DNA from: Monocercomonoides exilis
Lineage: Eukaryota; Preaxostyla; Oxymonadida; Polymastigidae
Assembly (NCBI GenBank): GCA_001643675.2
Contig: LSRY02000011.1
Location: forward strand, 1,240,001-1,304,000
DNA length: 64,000 bases
Direction of reading: 5' to 3'
Shown here: piece after piece, positions 46,223-55,812 of the stretch
Layout of the letters: each line of letters starts with the position of its first letter
Position numbering within the stretch: position 1 is the stretch's first letter
Program-made: the position numbers and the translations under genes
Notes under the pieces: model-generated
What the model was told of the DNA's origin: nothing
The model's database searches: none
What the model saw: only the letters and a program-made list of their open reading frames with translations

Positions 46223-47616
46223 TGGCAAATGTCACCTTTGGTTGACCTAATTTTTTTTGAATAAAGTGCATTGTTAACAAATAAAAAGTGTTAATATGTT
46301 ATGTTTAAGGTGAATTGAAGTGCGGAAATGTGTTTATAAATAAAAAAATAATGGAATAATTTTTAAATTTATGGGATGTGATCATTATTTCTTCTGTTTG
46401 ATCGAAACTTCAAATGAATCGAAAAGAAGTTCATAAGCTATTTAAGATATTTCTGAACCAAAATAAAGCGTGGCAATGGATGTTTGGAACCATACTGAAA
46501 GGAAAAGTCCCTAGATGCAGAAACACAGAACTCCTATGAATTTAATCAGAAAGAAAACAGGGAAGAAGTACTGGAGATGCCAAAAATGAAGTGTGAAACG
46601 TTCATTATTTCATGGAAGTCAGTTTCACAAAATGCACATCAAAATTGGAAAAGTGCTGATGATTATTCTCTTTTTTTGGATTGGAATGACCATCAAACAT
46701 GGAAGTCTTCTACTCAATATTCACAGGCACTCAGTCGGTTTTTGGTACAGTGCATGCAGATATACTTGTACACAAAACCTTATAAACAAGCCCATTCAAC
46801 TTGGAGGTGAAGGCAAGACAGTAGAAATAGATGAATGCTTTTTACGTCGAAGAAAATATCGAAGAGGAAGATACAAGAGGCAACAATGGATTTTTGGAGC
46901 AATCGAAAGAAGAGAGGGTCTACAAGTTGGATAAAAAATGTTATGGATCGTCAAAGATTGTTTAAGGAACTCTTTGTTACCAAATATTAAACAACATATA
47001 TTGCCTGGAACGACTGTAATGAGTGATTCTTGGAGAGCATATGCAACATTAGCAAAAGAAGGCTATATTCATAAAATTGTTGTACACGATCGACACTATG
47101 TGGATCCTGCAACTGGAGCATGCACTAACACTGTTGAAGGGATGTGACATCATTTCAGAGAGTTTCTACCAGTTTCTGGAATGAGAGATGCATTTACTCA
47201 AGACTATATTTCTTCATTCATTGTCAAAAATTGCTTCAATTTGACCTTTTCTGAATTTGTTGAGTTGTTTTACAAAAAACATGAAGAAATTGATGAAGAC
47301 GATGATAATGATGAAAATACCGAGGAACCAAATTTGCCAGATATTGATGACATTATTGAGAACAACTCTGAAAACTACTCTCTTTCGAGTTCTGATGAAT
47401 TTGGAGCTGGTGATGGTGCATCCGCTTTAGAATATACGGAATAATTTATATATATATATATATATATATTTTTGAAAAAAATTTATTTTTATTTTTTTGA
47501 TTATAGCAACTTTCAGCACACATTTAACAAGTATTAATAACATATAAATTGCTTCTTTTTAATTATCATTAAAAATATGCAAAAAATAGCAGGTCCACTA
47601 AAGGTGACATCTACCA
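46223..47616 (+). mobile_element. Merlin-type element inserted in the right arm of the outer foldback
   Basis: Ends are inverted repeats: TGGCAAATGTCACCTTTGG on the left, and on the right the complement of TGGTAGATGTCACCTTTAG. The inserted unit is about 1394 bp. A-rich flanks (AAAAAA on both sides) may be the short target duplication expected for Merlin (8-9 bp), but the A run hides its exact length. It contains one broken transposase gene. Confidence 0.8.
46380..47444 (+). pseudogene. Merlin (DDE_Tnp_IS1595) transposase, disrupted
   Basis: Plus-strand frames give TGKKYWRCQK (zinc-ribbon end), KTVEIDECFLRRRKYRRGR, QWIFGAIER, LPGTTVMSDSWRAY, HDRHYVDPATGACTNTVEGM and an acidic tail. The catalytic Asp, Asp and Glu (IDE, SDS, VEG) are all retained. 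In-frame stops break it: TGA where the ribbon Cys is expected (after WRCQK), TAA after GLQVG near 46932, and TGA where a Trp normally follows VEGM near 47146. It cannot make a full protein unless the stops are read through. Confidence 0.85.
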
Positions 47617-47745
47617 AAAAAACAACCAAAAACATAATTAAGTTATGTTTATAGTCAATTATATAACTCAAAAACATTCAAAACAAAAAGCTCGTTGAAA
47701 TACGAGCATGTCTTTGATCAAAAAAATAAAATAAAAAATACAAGA

Positions 47746-47987
47746 TGGCATGTTTTTTTCGAAAAATTCCTTTTGAAAATTTTTCTAATTTAATATTAAT
47801 TAAAAATTTTAATCAAAATTTTGTTCCCACTGATAAAACTTCACAACAATGGAAACAAAACCAAAACAATGTTATTATTATTATTATTGTGAAGTTTCGT
47901 GAGTGAGAACAGATATTTGATTGAAGAATGCAATATTTATTTTATTTAAAATTTTGTCAAAAGAAAGTTATCAAAAAACATTGGCCA
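47746..47987. mobile_element. F1-family foldback MITE, copy 5 (diverged)
   Basis: Ends are TGGCATGTTTTTTTCGAAAA and, inverted, TGGCCAATGTTTTTTGATAA. Core sequences GTTCCCACTGATAAAACTTC and GTGAGTGAGAACAG match the family. It lies just outside the outer foldback. Confidence 0.65.
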
Positions 47988-48186
47988 GATCACATTTGTT
48001 AGAAAAAAATTCAAAAAAATATTTTATATAATAGCTATTAATAATATATGTTAGAAATTCTATTTTTTTTCCTGAAAGTTCTCTGGAGAGTCAGAAATAT
48101 TGAGTCCTGATAAAAAAAGGTGGATATGATAAATTTCTAACTAATTCATTCACTTTCAAACCAGTTAAATTATCCATCCGGACATA

Positions 48187-48443
48187 TTGGTGATTATTTT
48201 TGAAAGTATGTTTTTTCATACAAAAATTACTGTTCAAAAATTTCACTTGAATATTAACCAATGAACATTGAAAAGTGAAAAGGGATATTGAAGACATTTT
48301 TATCTTTGATTTGGAAATAACATTTGTTTTTGAAACAGTAGTTATAATTTTATCATTTGAATACAAAAACACTTCCTATTGACAAACAATGTTTTAAAAA
48401 TCAATACCCCGAAAAAAGATATGATTTCATAAACAATGACCCA
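48187..48443. mobile_element. F2-family foldback MITE, copy 2
   Basis: Left end TGGTGATTATTTTTGAAAGT, right end the complement of TGGGTCATTGTTTATGAAAT. The interior matches copy 1 at 9502-9758 (ATTTCACTTGAATATTAACC, and the TGAAACAGTA region). It is noncoding. Confidence 0.7.
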
Positions 48444-48599
48444 TATCTTCTTTATATTCATTCTCTAGAAAGAATTATCATTTCAAACATCTGCGTTTTT
48501 GATAAAAAATCCTTCGTGGATAAAAGAAACACAAATACTTTCCAGGAATGTGTTTGTTTCGATCACATTGATGTTTCACGCAACAGATTGCGAACAAAA

Positions 48600-49620
48600 T
48601 ATTTTTCAAAATTACATAATTATTCCAAGATGATGAGGCAACATTGAATTTGCTAATGAGATTTTGACATTTTGTTGTTAACAGAAGATGCCCAAAGTGC
48701 AAAAAAAACTTCTTTGTAGAAGCTCGAGATGGTTTCAGAAATTACAGGTGTGGTTGATGAGTGAAATACTGATATGAATGTGAATAACTTATTGAAAAAA
48801 TCAAGAAGGATTGTTGAGAAAATGATGAAGCTTTTTTTGTATTTCTGGATAATCATTGAAATTGATTAGAGCAGCTTGCTGACTGATGTTTCTTGACAAA
48901 CTGAAGTGGAATAGTATTCATTTGGAAGAGCATGAATGGATATTTTCTTCTCAACTTCTTTGGAAAAGCTTTGTTGTCCCAATATAATGATTGAAATTGA
49001 TGAAACAATTCGACGAAAAAGAAAATTTTCATAATACGAATGAGGAAAGAACCAGATATGTTTATTTGGGAGTAACAGAACGAAAACAAAAAGGAAAGAA
49101 AATGAAAATTTTCAATATTTGTGTGAAAAATAGAAAAAATATTTATTGGTTTAATTGTCGAAAATGATACAATGAAATTATCAATTATTCAACAAAATGA
49201 TAAAAAAGTTTTCTGTTCTTTGTCGTTGTTAAAATATGATCATCACATTGTTTTCAACGAAGACAGTTTTGAAGATCCAGAATGTTGAATTTGCTCAAAT
49301 ATTGTTGAAAGTGCATTGTCAAGTTTTTATTAATCACTTCCAAGAAATGGGACTAAAGAAAAATATATTGATGACTCTGTGAAAAGCTTTTGTTCAAAAA
49401 AGATCAGAGATACTATATTTTGAAGATTTCATACAAAAATAACTTGTTTTATTGCCCCTCAATTTCGAAAAAAATTAGACGAAACTGAAAAAAATGAAAC
49501 TGAAGAATCTGATGAAAGTGAAGAACCAGTTTAAAAATGAAAATGATGAAGAAACTGAAGAAGAATCTGATTCTTTAGGAGCGGGCAATTGTGCAGATGC
49601 ATCAGAGAATGAAATGAGAC
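48600..49620 (+). pseudogene. Decayed Merlin transposase, plus-strand copy
   Basis: Plus-strand pieces read RRCPKCKKNFFVEARDGF with NYRCG (zinc ribbon, 48680-48755), IMIEIDETIRRKRKF (first catalytic Asp, about 48990-49030), and an acidic tail with LGAGNCADASENE (about 49580). This is the same order as the Merlin copy at 46-47 kb. There are many stops and frame shifts. The zinc ribbon is better preserved here than in the other copies. Confidence 0.75.
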
Positions 49621-49659
49621 AAATTTATTTTTTTCTTTCATCATTTGATCCCTTGCATA

Positions 49660-50006
49660 AATAATTTTTTTGTTAAATTCAGTTTTGTTTTTTTTTCAAA
49701 ACCCGGAGTTAGAGGTTTCCTAAATTATTATTATACAACAAATATAAACATTCAAAACAAAAATGAGCTGAATTTGGATTATGGCGTATTGTTTCCTTCT
49801 GCTCATGTTTATTATGATTTGATTGCAGAAAAAGTTTGGAACAAAAAGTGAAAATTTGTTAAATACAAGAATTATGACCCAAATACATTGGATTTTTTCC
49901 TCATTGTTGTAGTTTTTATTTTTTCACCGTTTCGTAAAATAAAAAATTATCTGTCATTTTCAAAAAATTTATAATTATTTTTAACCTTTTTTTAATGCTT
50001 CGTGTT

Positions 50007-50037
<31 letters not shown>

Positions 50038-50405
50038 AAGAAAAAACATATATTTAAGGAATATTGTTTAAAGTGCCCTAATTCATTACTTTTTCCAAAA
50101 ATCATCAAACATTAAACAAAGAATAACTATGTGCATTTGTTTGCTGAAGAGTTTCTTAGCTAAACGAAAAAAAATAAATATTAATTTTAATGAAAACGAA
50201 AATGAAATATGGATGTTACTCGAATATTTCGCACTAACAGTTATCAAAGCCAAAACCAAATAATAATTTTGGAAAATTTCAAAGCATAACATTCAATAAA
50301 ATTAATAATAATAAGTCTAAATGAGAAATAAGACAAAAGAAAGATTCATAGACTCTCAAGATTATAAAAAGAAAAATAGCTTTGTGTGAAATGCAAGTTA
50401 AAACA
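49660..50405. other. AT-rich DNA, no gene seen
   Basis: Only short open frames and an A-rich run near 50010-50045. It lies downstream of the PXK-like gene's 3' end. Confidence 0.5.
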
Positions 50406-52167
50406 TTACTTCGAGATATTTCTCACTCTCGCAAATTCCAAACGAAGTTGGTTCATTGCAGACAGGAACGAATCACTCACTTGTGTTGTTGCAGCGTTTT
50501 TCCTGCGCGTAACAGAAATATGCTGCTTGAAAAATGGATGGAGAAGAAGAGATATCAAAGACAAATGAGGGGTTGAGAAAACATGTGTGCAAAATGAATG
50601 CAAAAGAGGATGAGTTGGAATTGAAGTAGGAAGCTGCATGGGATGGGTAAGCTCAAATCCCTGTAAATTTTAATGTTGAATAAATATGATAATAACAATC
50701 ACAAAAAAATAGTTAGAAACAATCAGAGAAATCAAACTGAAGCCATTTCATAAGCAACAACAGCAAAGGAGAGTACATCAGGATTGATCTGCGAAAGAGA
50801 CAAAAACTTTCGTGTCTGTTGAATGTTTTCCATGCATGACTGCTCTGCGTTATCTCCACTGCCACTTGATGATGATGAACTTTTAGTCTTCTCTTCATCG
50901 TCTGAATCGTCTTCGTCTTTCACTTTCTTCGCACTTTCAGCATCTTCCTCTTCATTTTCAGAAGAGAGCCCAGCTTCTGCCCTTTGATCGATAGCATCTC
51001 GCAATATTTGTGGGCGCGGAGAAACTCCAAGCAGCGAATTCCAATAATCAGTCAAACTTTCATTTGAAATAGAAAAATATTTTGTTTAAAAAGAAAAAGA
51101 AATGGATAGATAATGAAAGTAAAGTTAAAAAAAATAATATCAAAACGTACAATGCTGTTTCGCTTCCCTGTATTAGAATGTTACTAGATGTGATGTGCCC
51201 GCATTGATAGTGATGCTTCCTCAAAAACAGAACTGCTTCGAGTATCTGAAACAGAAACTCGCTAATTAGTTCCTCGCTCATTGTTGGCCTTTTTTTGAGC
51301 TTTTTCTCCGAAAGAAGATTGAAGCCTACAGAACATCCCATGTCACGGAGAGAGCCATTTGTTGCTATTGGCGTGATGATAAGCAGAGATGGAGATCCTC
51401 CACGCGACTTAGAAAATGACACATGAAGACATGGGATGATGTGTGGATGCTGTAAGTTGTCAATAAAACAATGAGCACATAAAACCAGGAGACCGTTAAC
51501 AAATTTTCAATTGAAAAATTAAATAACTTAAGCAAACTCGAATGGATGTTAAAACAGTAGACACAGCTTTGCGAATTCCATCATCTTCTAACAGCAAAGT
51601 ACAATCTTCTCCCTTGATTCATTTAAAAAACCTCAAATTTTTTTCACAAACACTTGAAATCAAACCTTTTCAATCAGTTGGGCCATGCAAGGTAGATTTT
51701 GCTTTTCATGAGTCACCTGGAAGTAGTGTTTGTCAAGCCTTGTTCCTATTAATCCAAATGAACCAGAATACTCCCATTTATCAATACTTCTCAAGCACAA
51801 CTGAACAGCAATTTCGGCCTATTAAATATACGTTTCAATCATGAATGCGGTAATGTGGGTCTTTTTGGGAAATATTCTTATAAAAAACCTGATTGTTTCT
51901 TTGAATCAAATTTGCTTTTGAATCGTCTTTAACTTTCCGAGGTGCTAAAAGAGGATATCTTTCAGGATCTATTGCAATTTTTTGCGAGCGTCTGCAACAG
52001 CATACAATTACTGTTATTAAGACGCACACAAAAACAAAAGATCTATAAAAAATACACAGAAGAACAGAAGTCGACAGTTAGAATTGCAAAAACTTAAACA
52101 TCTTAAAAATTATTTTAAATTATTTTCCAAACGTGCTTGCAATTGTGGCTATGAGCCACACTTCCAT
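50406..52167 (-). CDS. Membrane-anchored PXK/Slob-like pseudokinase, seven exons
   Basis: Minus-strand exons are 52167-52133, 52042-51889, 51818-51666, 51612-51538, 51449-51151, 51056-50738 and 50660-50406. Introns run from 53 to 101 nt and all phases agree, giving about 429 residues. The N-terminus is a membrane anchor (MEVWLIATIAST, then SFVFVCVLITVIVCCCRR). Then come an N-lobe (GSFGLIGTRLDKHYFQVTH), a helix and HPHIIPCLHV, and a C-lobe with QILEAVLFLRKHHYQCGHIT, SSNILI, DYWNSLLGVS and VLSFAVVAYEMAS. HRD reads CGH and DFG reads LTDYW, the pattern of the PXK/Slowpoke-binding family, so catalysis is doubtful. An acidic/Ser insert (EEEDAESAKK...) interrupts the C-lobe. A role in membrane traffic or scaffolding is inferred from relatives. 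No PX domain is present. Confidence 0.8.
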
Positions 52168-52242
52168 CGAAATGAATTTGAATAATTTTTATGAAGGGTT
52201 GCCCAGAATTAAACATTTTTGAAATCAGTTCCACTTTTTTGT
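52168..52242. promoter_or_regulatory. Divergent promoter between the PXK-like gene and RAD9 (inferred)
   Basis: The two start codons (minus 52167, plus 52243) are 75 bp apart. The interval is AT-rich with no clear TATA box. Both transcripts must start here or inside each other's 5' regions. Confidence 0.5.
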
Positions 52243-53837
52243 ATGGAAGCGCAGATTCCATCGCAAAATTTACGAATATTTCTCCGTGCAATTACTTGTT
52301 GCGCAAAAATTGGCGATGAACTTTACTTGAGAGGTCGCCCAGATGGAGTTTGCTGGAATTCTTTTGAATATATTAGTATTTAATTGGATAAAACATTTGT
52401 TCAGCTTAACATTTCCATTGTAAATTCTACTCGTTCTGTGTTTTTTTCATTCGCATTTCATTCATTATTCTTTGATAATTACACGGTTATTGATGAAAAT
52501 GCTACAAGATGTAAAATTCAACTAAGAGTATGCTTTTAATAATAAATTTGCACAATTTATTTTTTAAAAAAATAATTAGCAATTTTTATCTGCACTTAAA
52601 GTTTTTAAGCCATTTGATGTTTCAAATGAAAGCAAATACATACTTCGCATCACAACTGAACCTCCAAGAGTTGTCGTTCAATACACAAGTTCAGGTATGA
52701 TTGAAGAGCATGCGCATAAAAATTTAACAATTGCATTTTTTAAGATGGCATTGTGCGAGCGAAGTCATTGACATTTGAATCATCAAGAGCTGTTCATGCA
52801 GCAACTGCTCAGAACACTCCCGGAAAAGTATGTAAATTTTCAACAGTTATCACTCTTTTGCATTTAAGCAATTTTGTTGAAATAGATCCAGTGCAGTCCA
52901 GCTGTATTTGATCATCCTTCGCTTGCAAAAGTCACAGAAGTTGAACTGCAATTTAGAGCGGACAGCATAAAAATGCTCAACTTTGTTGAATCTCAGCCAG
53001 GTTAAGATAATATTTTCCTGAGCGAATGACATAGTTTCTAAATATTTTCTTCTCTTTTCTCAATTTGCTCTGTTCTTGTACATGCGGAAACAAACAAATG
53101 TCACAGGCACCGAAAAGAGGATGAAGACCGCAATTACGATTAGAGTAGCACCACCACATTTTTCTCAGTACGAAATACCTTCGATGGACAGAATCGAGGA
53201 AGAGGGCGAAAAAGAAGGGAGAATGGAATCAGATGAAAGCAAAAGTGATCGAATGAAGGAAAGAGGCGATGAAGAAAATGATGTCATGACAACACCTTCA
53301 AAGCGAACAACTTTTGAAGGAGGAAGTGCTCTTCCTTCGTTCACTTCGATTTCCTCTTTCTCTGCTTCTTCCGCTTCGAATGCAAGCGCCTTGACATCTT
53401 CATATTCAAAGCCCTTTTCGCTCATCTTCTGCGTGAAAGAGTTTCGCGCTCTACTTCACTTCACGTCGGGCATAGGCAGCCCAATCACTCTTTCTTTTAG
53501 TCAGCCTGGAAAGTATGTGCAATGTCATTTTTATTTTTTTCCTCGTTCTCTTATAAATTTCTCTTTTTTCATTTAATTTTATAATTTCACTTTTCATCTT
53601 TTTCGTTTTTTTTCTTTTCTCCATTGAATTCTTTGGCCAATAGACCTCTTTGCATTTCACTCAACATTGACAGATATTTGCAAGCCAACTTTGTTCTGGC
53701 AACTCTTCTTGTGAGATCAGATATTGAATGAAATCGAGTAGCTTTTTTATCTTTCTTTTTCATTTGTAATCTTTTGTTTGTTAAAGTCTTCTGCTCCCAG
53801 CCAAAATTGGATTCGTCATATTTGTTTAAGATTTTGA
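52243..53837 (+). CDS. RAD9: RAD9 checkpoint clamp subunit (9-1-1 complex), eight exons
   Basis: RAD9 forms the PCNA-like 9-1-1 ring with RAD1 and HUS1, loaded at damaged DNA to activate ATR. Exons: 52243-52347, 52405-52527, 52580-52694, 52745-52827, 52886-53000, 53107-53512, 53644-53710 and 53787-53837; phases all agree, 354 residues. Family landmarks in order: FLRAITCCAKIGDELYLRGR, NSTRSVFFSFAFHSLFFDNY, RCKIQ with FLSALKVFKPFD, RVVVQYTSS, LTFESSRAVHA, TAITIRVAPPHF, LIFCVKEFRALLHFTSGIGS and LQANFVLATLL. A charged acidic insert (EEEGEKEGRMESDESKSDRM...) sits where metazoan RAD9 has a linker before the second clamp lobe. If the last intron (GTGAGA...GTTAAAG) is not removed, the frame ends instead at 53731. 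The long phosphorylated C-terminal tail of animal RAD9 is almost absent. Confidence 0.87.
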
Positions 53838-55812
53838 GTATGTGATTTTCAAAGTTATATTTCTTTGAAGCCTTTTACGCATGCATTAATTATGTTTTGT
53901 GTTCATTTGTATTTTTGCGTTTTAGTGCAAATATTTATTATCACTGAATAAGGAATTATGTTTTTCTGTTAAAAATTTGAAAATGCATTTTCCTTTGATG
54001 AATAATTTATTCAAAGCATCATTTTTTAGGCTTAACATTCTCAAAAGATCTCGGTGCACTTTTCTATTCATTGACATTGCCATTTCATTGTTTCAATTCA
54101 TTTCTATTTCACATCTATTTCCTTTATGACGCTTGTTTGGCGGTTTTTTTGAATGATAGGAATAAAATTGACAGCCATAAGAGAAAGAAACTCTCTGCGC
54201 GTTGTCTTGTTAAACAAAAAATGATATGGTTTTTGAAGGTCTCGTATTTGTTTTGAATGATTGCAGATTTGCTTTTGCAACAGATATAATGTGCTTCTGA
54301 GGAAACAAAGAGAGTGCAGAAGAAACGATAAATAATTGGTACTGATGAGAAAAAAAAAGAATTCGCTTTTGGATTAGCGGGCGTTTGTGCGATTAAATGG
54401 ATAAAATGATTGGAGAAAAGAAATTGCATCTTGAAGATGTTGCAATGCTGTTGAATCACTTGTGCTGCTGCAAGTCTAAAAAAATAAATAAACATTTATG
54501 CTTCGATAAACCTTTGCAAAACATAAGATCTGTGAAGATAATTAAAGAAGAAAAGGGGGTAAAAAAAAATAGTTCATTTGATCTTTGAGTGTGCTATGTT
54601 TCTCTGAGAGGAAAGTTCCAACCCAAATTGAAGACAATTTGAGAAACCTGCCTTTTGAAAATCGAGTTTAGCAAAGAGGAAAACTTGATAATACAGAAAG
54701 AAATGGAAATTACCCAGCTGTATTTGAACAACATTGGAAAATTAATTACAAACTCATATCTGCTCAGTCGATAACGTTTTTTTGACATTTGTAAATTCAA
54801 AAATGCTTTATTTTATTAAAGTTTTGCACGAACAAGATTACAGAAATCATCGATTGCCATCAAAAGGATTGCTATGTGAAAAGATTCCTTTCAGAATTAG
54901 TTGGAATATTTTGCGAGTAAGAAATATTGAAAAAGAGCATTTCGCACATCTAAATATGTTTTTAATTTTCATTTCATGAAAGAAGGTACAAGGAAATTAG
55001 CTGTGCTGAGAAGTTATGTGTACGTTAAATACTTAAAGTTGATTAATTGCAAACAAAAGTTGAGACGACATTCAACAAGTGGACAAATACTTAGTATTGA
55101 AAATCGCATTCGTGCATTTAATAGAGAAAAGCATCTTCAGTATGTTGGATGATTTTATGGGCTGCCCAAACTTCAAAGAACAGTCGTTAGCAATGAATAA
55201 CGTATAAGTCAATGTTTTTTGTGGCTTAGCTGAGGACAATCATAGAATTCGCCTCAATAATTTGAAAAATGGAATATGTTTCAAGTTTTGTTTTGGAGAA
55301 ATTTGCATACAAGAACTTGAAAGCATTCAACGATAAATCTGGTTGATAATCTTTTCAAAACCGATAAAAATGATAAAATGATGCACTTATGCAGACAAAT
55401 GATGAAAAATTCAAAATTGTCAAAAGAGAGTAGATTCAAAAGCCGGATATAAATAAATGAAGAATGTTATAGCAAATTGTTATTCAAGAAAATGCGATGA
55501 AATTGAAGTTTGTGAATATTAAAGTTATCCAATAAAGAATATTTTCTCGTAATTTCAAAACATTTCAAGTCAAAAGAAAGACGAATAACTGTATTTCATT
55601 CATCATGATATGCTATGGCAAGCCATCAACAATTTATCAAAGTAAATAATGAAGTTCAAATCATTAATAAGTAAATTTTCATAATTGTTCGATCTTTGGT
55701 GTTACATAATTTAGAAATTGACCTAAATACCCTTTTCGACTGATCGAGTTTTTTATCTCCAAATATCCCACTTCACCGTTTATCCGTTGCAGCGACAAAT
55801 TTTCGTGAGTAA
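53838..55812. other. Unassigned 2-kb region between RAD9 and the WNK-like gene
   Basis: AT-rich with scattered frames. Plus-strand 55020-55180 reads KLINCKQKLRRHSTSGQILS then IENRIRAFNREKHLQYVG, broken by stops, and 54396-54588 gives a short Lys-rich frame. These could be remains of a transposase or of a broken gene, but I cannot name a family. No RNA gene is recognised. Confidence 0.35.

Larger units (their letters stand above)
45003..47728. mobile_element. Outer foldback element hosting nested insertions
   Basis: The left arm (about 45003-45168) starts with TTTGATCAAAGACATGCTCG and includes TTGATATTAAACACTTC. Its complement is split on the right: GAAGTGTTTAATATCAAAAA at 46203-46222 and AAAACAACCAAAAACATAAT onward at 47617-47728. 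The gap between the two right-arm pieces is exactly the Merlin element 46223-47616. The loop contains a D element, which itself contains an F1 MITE. Confidence 0.8.

Noticed and set aside
46380-47444. TGA recoded as an amino acid, because two stops in the Merlin gene replace an expected Cys and Trp
   Set aside because: A TAA also interrupts the same gene, and RAD9 can only be closed with TGA as its stop. Simple decay explains it.
51542-51844. A clean 100-residue plus-strand open frame upstream of RAD9
   Set aside because: It is exactly antisense to two exons of the PXK-like gene, whose translation matches a kinase N-lobe with correct splice phases. The plus-strand frame shows no family similarity.
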